Of a stretch of 50,920 nt of DNA, positions 48,519 to 50,920 are shown piece after piece. The stretch lies in contig JADZEM010000168.1 in assembly GCA_020850535.1 (NCBI GenBank), positions 1 to 50,920 on the forward strand, given 5' to 3'. The notes beneath the pieces are model-generated. The model had not been told where the DNA came from and ran no database searches. It was given only the letters and a program-made list of their open reading frames with translations. Each line of letters starts with the position of its first letter. The stretch's first letter is position 1. A program made the position numbers and the translations under genes. The DNA comes from Chloroflexota bacterium (GTDB lineage: Bacteria; Chloroflexota; UBA6077; JACCZL01).

Positions 48519-49625
48519 ATGGGTACGTCGTCGCCGGGAGCGAAGGTGAGCCATCGCGTCACCCTGATCCCCGGCGACGGCACCGGCCCCGAGATCATGG
48601 CCGCCGCCCGGCGCGCCATCGACGCCACCGGCGTCAGCATCGACTGGGAGGTGCAGACGGCCGGCGCCTGCGTCCTCGCCAACGAGGGCACCTCGCTGCC
48701 GAATCGGGTGCTGGACTCGATCAAGCGGAATCACGTCGCGCTCAAAGGACCGATCACCACCCCGATTGGCAAGGGGTTTCCCAGCGTCAACGTGGCGCTC
48801 CGCAAGGCGCTCGACCTCTACGCCAATCTGCGGCCCTGCAAGACCTACCGAGGCGTTCGCACCCGTCACGACAGCGTTGACCTCGTGGTGATCCGCGAGA
48901 ACACCGAGGATGTCTACGTCGGCGCGGAGCTCGGGTATGACGACCCGCGCATGCCACGCCTGCTGGACGCCCTGCTGGAGGCCGGCGCGCCGCCGCTGGC
49001 GCCGCAATCCAGCGTCTGCCTCAAGGCGATCTCAGTGGAGGGCAGCCGCCGCATCATCCAGTTTGCGCTGGAGTACGCCCGCGCCAACCGCCGCCGCCGC
49101 GTGACGCTCGTCCACAAGGCGAACATCATGAAGGTGACCGACGGCCTGTTCCTGCGAATCGGCCAGGAGCTTGCGCGGTCCTACCCTGACCTCGACGTGA
49201 ACGACATCATCGTTGACAACATGTGCATGCAGCTGGTCCAGAAGCCCGACCAGTACGACGTCCTGGTGATGCCGAACCTCTACGGCGACATCCTCTCGGA
49301 CCTGTGCGCGGGACTGGTCGGCGGGCTGGGCGTCGTGCCTGGGGCCAACATCGGCAAGCTCGGGGCCGTCTTCGAACCGATCCACGGCAGCTCCCCGAAG
49401 TACGCCGGCCAGAACAAGGTCAACCCCAGCGCCGCCATGTTGTCCGGGGTGATGATGCTGCGCTATCTGCGCGAGTTCGAGGCCGCCGCCCGCCTCGAAC
49501 GGGCCATCGCGCGGGTCATCGCCGACGGCAAACGGGTCACCTACGACCTCAAGCCGCGCCCCAACGATCCGTCGGCGGTGGGCACGTCGCAGTTCGCTGA
49601 CGCCGTCATCGACGCCATGACGTGA
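48519..49625 (+). CDS. Isocitrate/isopropylmalate-type dehydrogenase
   Basis: 368 residues of the beta-decarboxylating dehydrogenase family. LIPGDGTGPEI, the substrate site SVNVALRKALDLYANLRP, VIRENTEDVYVG, VHKANIMK, MPNLYGDILSDLCAGLVGG and EPIHGSSPKYAGQNKVNP. The NVALRKALDLYANLRP segment and ENTEDVYVG point to NAD-dependent isocitrate dehydrogenase rather than isopropylmalate dehydrogenase. Converts isocitrate to 2-oxoglutarate. ATG 48519 begins four bases after the P-loop gene stop; GTG 48546 has a better ribosome site (GGGAG, five bases) and is a real alternative. Third gene of the mdh cluster. Confidence 0.9.
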   Translation: MGTSSPGAKVSHRVTLIPGDGTGPEIMAAARRAIDATGVSIDWEVQTAGACVLANEGTSLPNRVLDSIKRNHVALKGPITTPIGKGFPSVNVALRKALDLYANLRPCKTYRGVRTRHDSVDLVVIRENTEDVYVGAELGYDDPRMPRLLDALLEAGAPPLAPQSSVCLKAISVEGSRRIIQFALEYARANRRRRVTLVHKANIMKVTDGLFLRIGQELARSYPDLDVNDIIVDNMCMQLVQKPDQYDVLVMPNLYGDILSDLCAGLVGGLGVVPGANIGKLGAVFEPIHGSSPKYAGQNKVNPSAAMLSGVMMLRYLREFEAAARLERAIARVIADGKRVTYDLKPRPNDPSAVGTSQFADAVIDAMT

Positions 49626-49681
49626 CGTGACACAGGGCGCCGCATGGTGGTCGGTGTTCCTGTATCCCCGCGAAACGAGCG

Positions 49682-49703
49682 GTCGGGGGTTGAAACCCCC
49701 GAC
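49682..49703. terminator. Bidirectional hairpin between convergent genes
   Basis: GTCGGGGGTT-GA-AACCCCCGAC: a perfect 10-bp stem (2-nt loop on paper, so the inner pairs must open) between the stops of the isocitrate dehydrogenase and ketopantoate reductase genes. Its sequence resembles the outer tip of the family C palindrome, so it may be a relic of that element used as terminator. Confidence 0.65.
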
Positions 49704-49715
49704 GAGCCTGTCTCC

Positions 49716-50654
49716 CTACTTGACGATGCCCATGCTCTCGGCCTTCGCGCGCAGGATCGCGTAGAGCGCGCTGAACAGCGGCGTCGAGACGCCCACCGCC
49801 CGACCCCGCCGCACGACGGTCCCCGTCAGCGTCTCCAGCTCGACGCGGCGGCCAGCTTCGAAGTCCCGCTGCATCGAGACGGTGTGCGCGTCGGTCAGCC
49901 GCCCGTGTATGCCGGCCACCCGCTCGACGGCCTCGTCGGGCAGGTTGACGCCCGTCGCCAGCCCGACCGCCCGGATCTCGTCGCGCAGGGCGGCCAGCAG
50001 CTCGATGCCGCCTTCAGCCGCCTTGATCCGCCCGGTCGGCAGGCCCGTGCAGCTGTTCACGCTGGCCACGGGGGCCAGGAACATGAACTTCTCCCAGAGC
50101 GCCCGTTGCGAGTCGTCGGTGATGACCGCGTCCGGGATGCCGGCCTCGTGGAAGGCCGCCACGATCCGCTCGACACGCGGCGTGCGCGGGGCCGCCGCCT
50201 CGCCGACGGTGATCCGCGACCCCTGGCTGAGCCGCTGGATGATACCCGGCTCCAGGATCTTCGCGCTCATGTCCGTCGAGCCAGCCAGGATCGCCTCGCG
50301 CGGCACGTGACGGCCGACCATCTCGACCGAGTCGATGCCGTTCTGGACCGGCAGAACGCTGGTCTCCGTCCCCACCACCGGCGCGACAGCCGCCGCCGCC
50401 TCGTCGTTGTCGTAGGTCTTGACGGCGAACAGGATGAAGTCAAACGTCCCACCGGCGTCGGCCGGATAGCGGACCGCCTGGACCGGCTGCACCATCACGT
50501 CGCCGCCGCCGACCTCACGGGTCTCCAGGCCGCGCGCCTGCATCGCCTCCAGGTGTGCGCCGCGCGCCACGAAGACGACCTCATTGCCGGCCTTCAGGAG
50601 CCGCGCGCCGTAATAGCCGCCGATCCCACCAGACCCCATGATCAGGATTCGCAT
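49716..50654 (-). CDS. Ketopantoate reductase family protein
   Basis: 312 residues. N-terminal NADP-binding ILIMGSGGIGGYYGARL, FAVKTYD, PVQNGID; C-terminal helical domain with the catalytic Lys in LWEKFMFLAPVASVNS and the AHTVSMQRDFEAGRRVELETLTG block. PanE reduces 2-dehydropantoate to pantoate for coenzyme A synthesis, but many paralogues act on other 2-oxo acids. ATG 50654 is chosen because GAGG lies five bases upstream and the Rossmann motif starts there; the open frame extends 44 codons further. No other pantothenate gene is nearby. Confidence 0.85.
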   Translation of the reverse strand: MRILIMGSGGIGGYYGARLLKAGNEVVFVARGAHLEAMQARGLETREVGGGDVMVQPVQAVRYPADAGGTFDFILFAVKTYDNDEAAAAVAPVVGTETSVLPVQNGIDSVEMVGRHVPREAILAGSTDMSAKILEPGIIQRLSQGSRITVGEAAAPRTPRVERIVAAFHEAGIPDAVITDDSQRALWEKFMFLAPVASVNSCTGLPTGRIKAAEGGIELLAALRDEIRAVGLATGVNLPDEAVERVAGIHGRLTDAHTVSMQRDFEAGRRVELETLTGTVVRRGRAVGVSTPLFSALYAILRAKAESMGIVK

Positions 50655-50822
50655 CGATACCTCGTCGGTCGCGCCGCTGCCGAGCTGGCCGCCAGGACCA
50701 GAGCCGGGGCCACCTACCTCATGTGTTTCAAGCATCAGAGGATAGGACGCCGGGCCGGACCGGTCAAACGACGCCCGTGTGTGCACCAGGGCGATTGCAT
50801 GACGAGCACGTCCTGCGACCTC

Positions 50823-50920
50823 GTCGGGGCTTGAAAGCCCCGCCTACCATCCTGCAGTCGCTGCGCGACGCGCCAGTCGCACCAGTGCCTGCCGTTCCCG
50901 ACGGCCGTCGCGCAGCGACG
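50823..50920. repeat. Dispersed palindrome, family C copy 2 (cut by edge)
   Basis: The 48-nt left arm (50823-50870) is close to 14869-14916, with the same CCCCGCCTACC and GTCGCTGCGCGACG parts. A loop of 35 nt follows and the first 15 bases of the right arm (CGTCGCGCAGCGACG) reach the window end. It lies upstream of the ketopantoate reductase gene. Confidence 0.82.

Overview
The window is a GC-rich bacterial chromosome segment, most probably from the phylum Chloroflexota. This assignment is an inference from gene content: an LDH-like malate dehydrogenase, a CxxC-x17-CxxC zinc-ribbon protein, F420-type luciferase-like oxidoreductases, a sortase coupled to a WYL regulator, and families of palindromic intergenic repeats. 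No rRNA, CRISPR array, replication origin or intact mobile element is visible. One tRNA gene (Arg, anticodon GCG) is present.

Layout. 1-900: 5'-truncated serine hydrolase fragment, remnant of a DDE transposase, repeats. 901-7774: a two-gene heterodimeric ABC exporter and two convergent, overlapping membrane glycosyltransferases. 8136-16544: a catabolic patchwork (FAA hydrolase, lipoprotein PQQ-type sugar dehydrogenase, lone response regulator, HpaI-type aldolase, GH106-like glycosidase, amidase) separated by repeats and possible operators. 16675-19791: rpsU, a Gly-rich zinc-ribbon protein, and guaB, divergent from a small membrane gene; guaB and the small gene both look leaderless. 20243-24471: ABC-2 transporter pair divergent from a HutI-like protein that has lost its metal ligands. 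24805-36571: TlpA-like thioredoxin, CvpA-like protein, two tandem LLM oxidoreductases, DUF4349 lipoprotein, orphan TupA-like binding protein, small Cys-rich proteins, an ABM-domain protein, HemL-like aminotransferase, transglutaminase-like protein and a Gfo/Idh/MocA oxidoreductase.

36898-44007 is the conserved housekeeping block topA-pepP-efp-accB-like-xseA-xseB-DUF212, all on the plus strand. 44046-45610 holds the minus-strand WYL regulator-sortase pair and tRNA-Arg. 45776-49625 holds mdh, an unnamed 560-residue P-loop protein resembling HPr kinase/PEP carboxykinase folds, and an isocitrate dehydrogenase; the P-loop protein sits between two TCA-cycle enzymes and is the best candidate here for undescribed function. 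A ketopantoate reductase and a second copy of a palindromic repeat close the window.

Several proteins lack a hallmark residue of their family: no biotinyl lysine in the AccB-like protein, no metal ligands in the HutI-like protein, no EKP lysine in the Gfo/Idh protein, and Asp for Glu in one ABC ATPase. Repeats are a second theme: 39-bp-period arrays, BIME-like hairpins, a 132-bp palindrome, and one palindrome carried in frame inside an ABC exporter gene. All homology statements are from reading motifs, not from searches.
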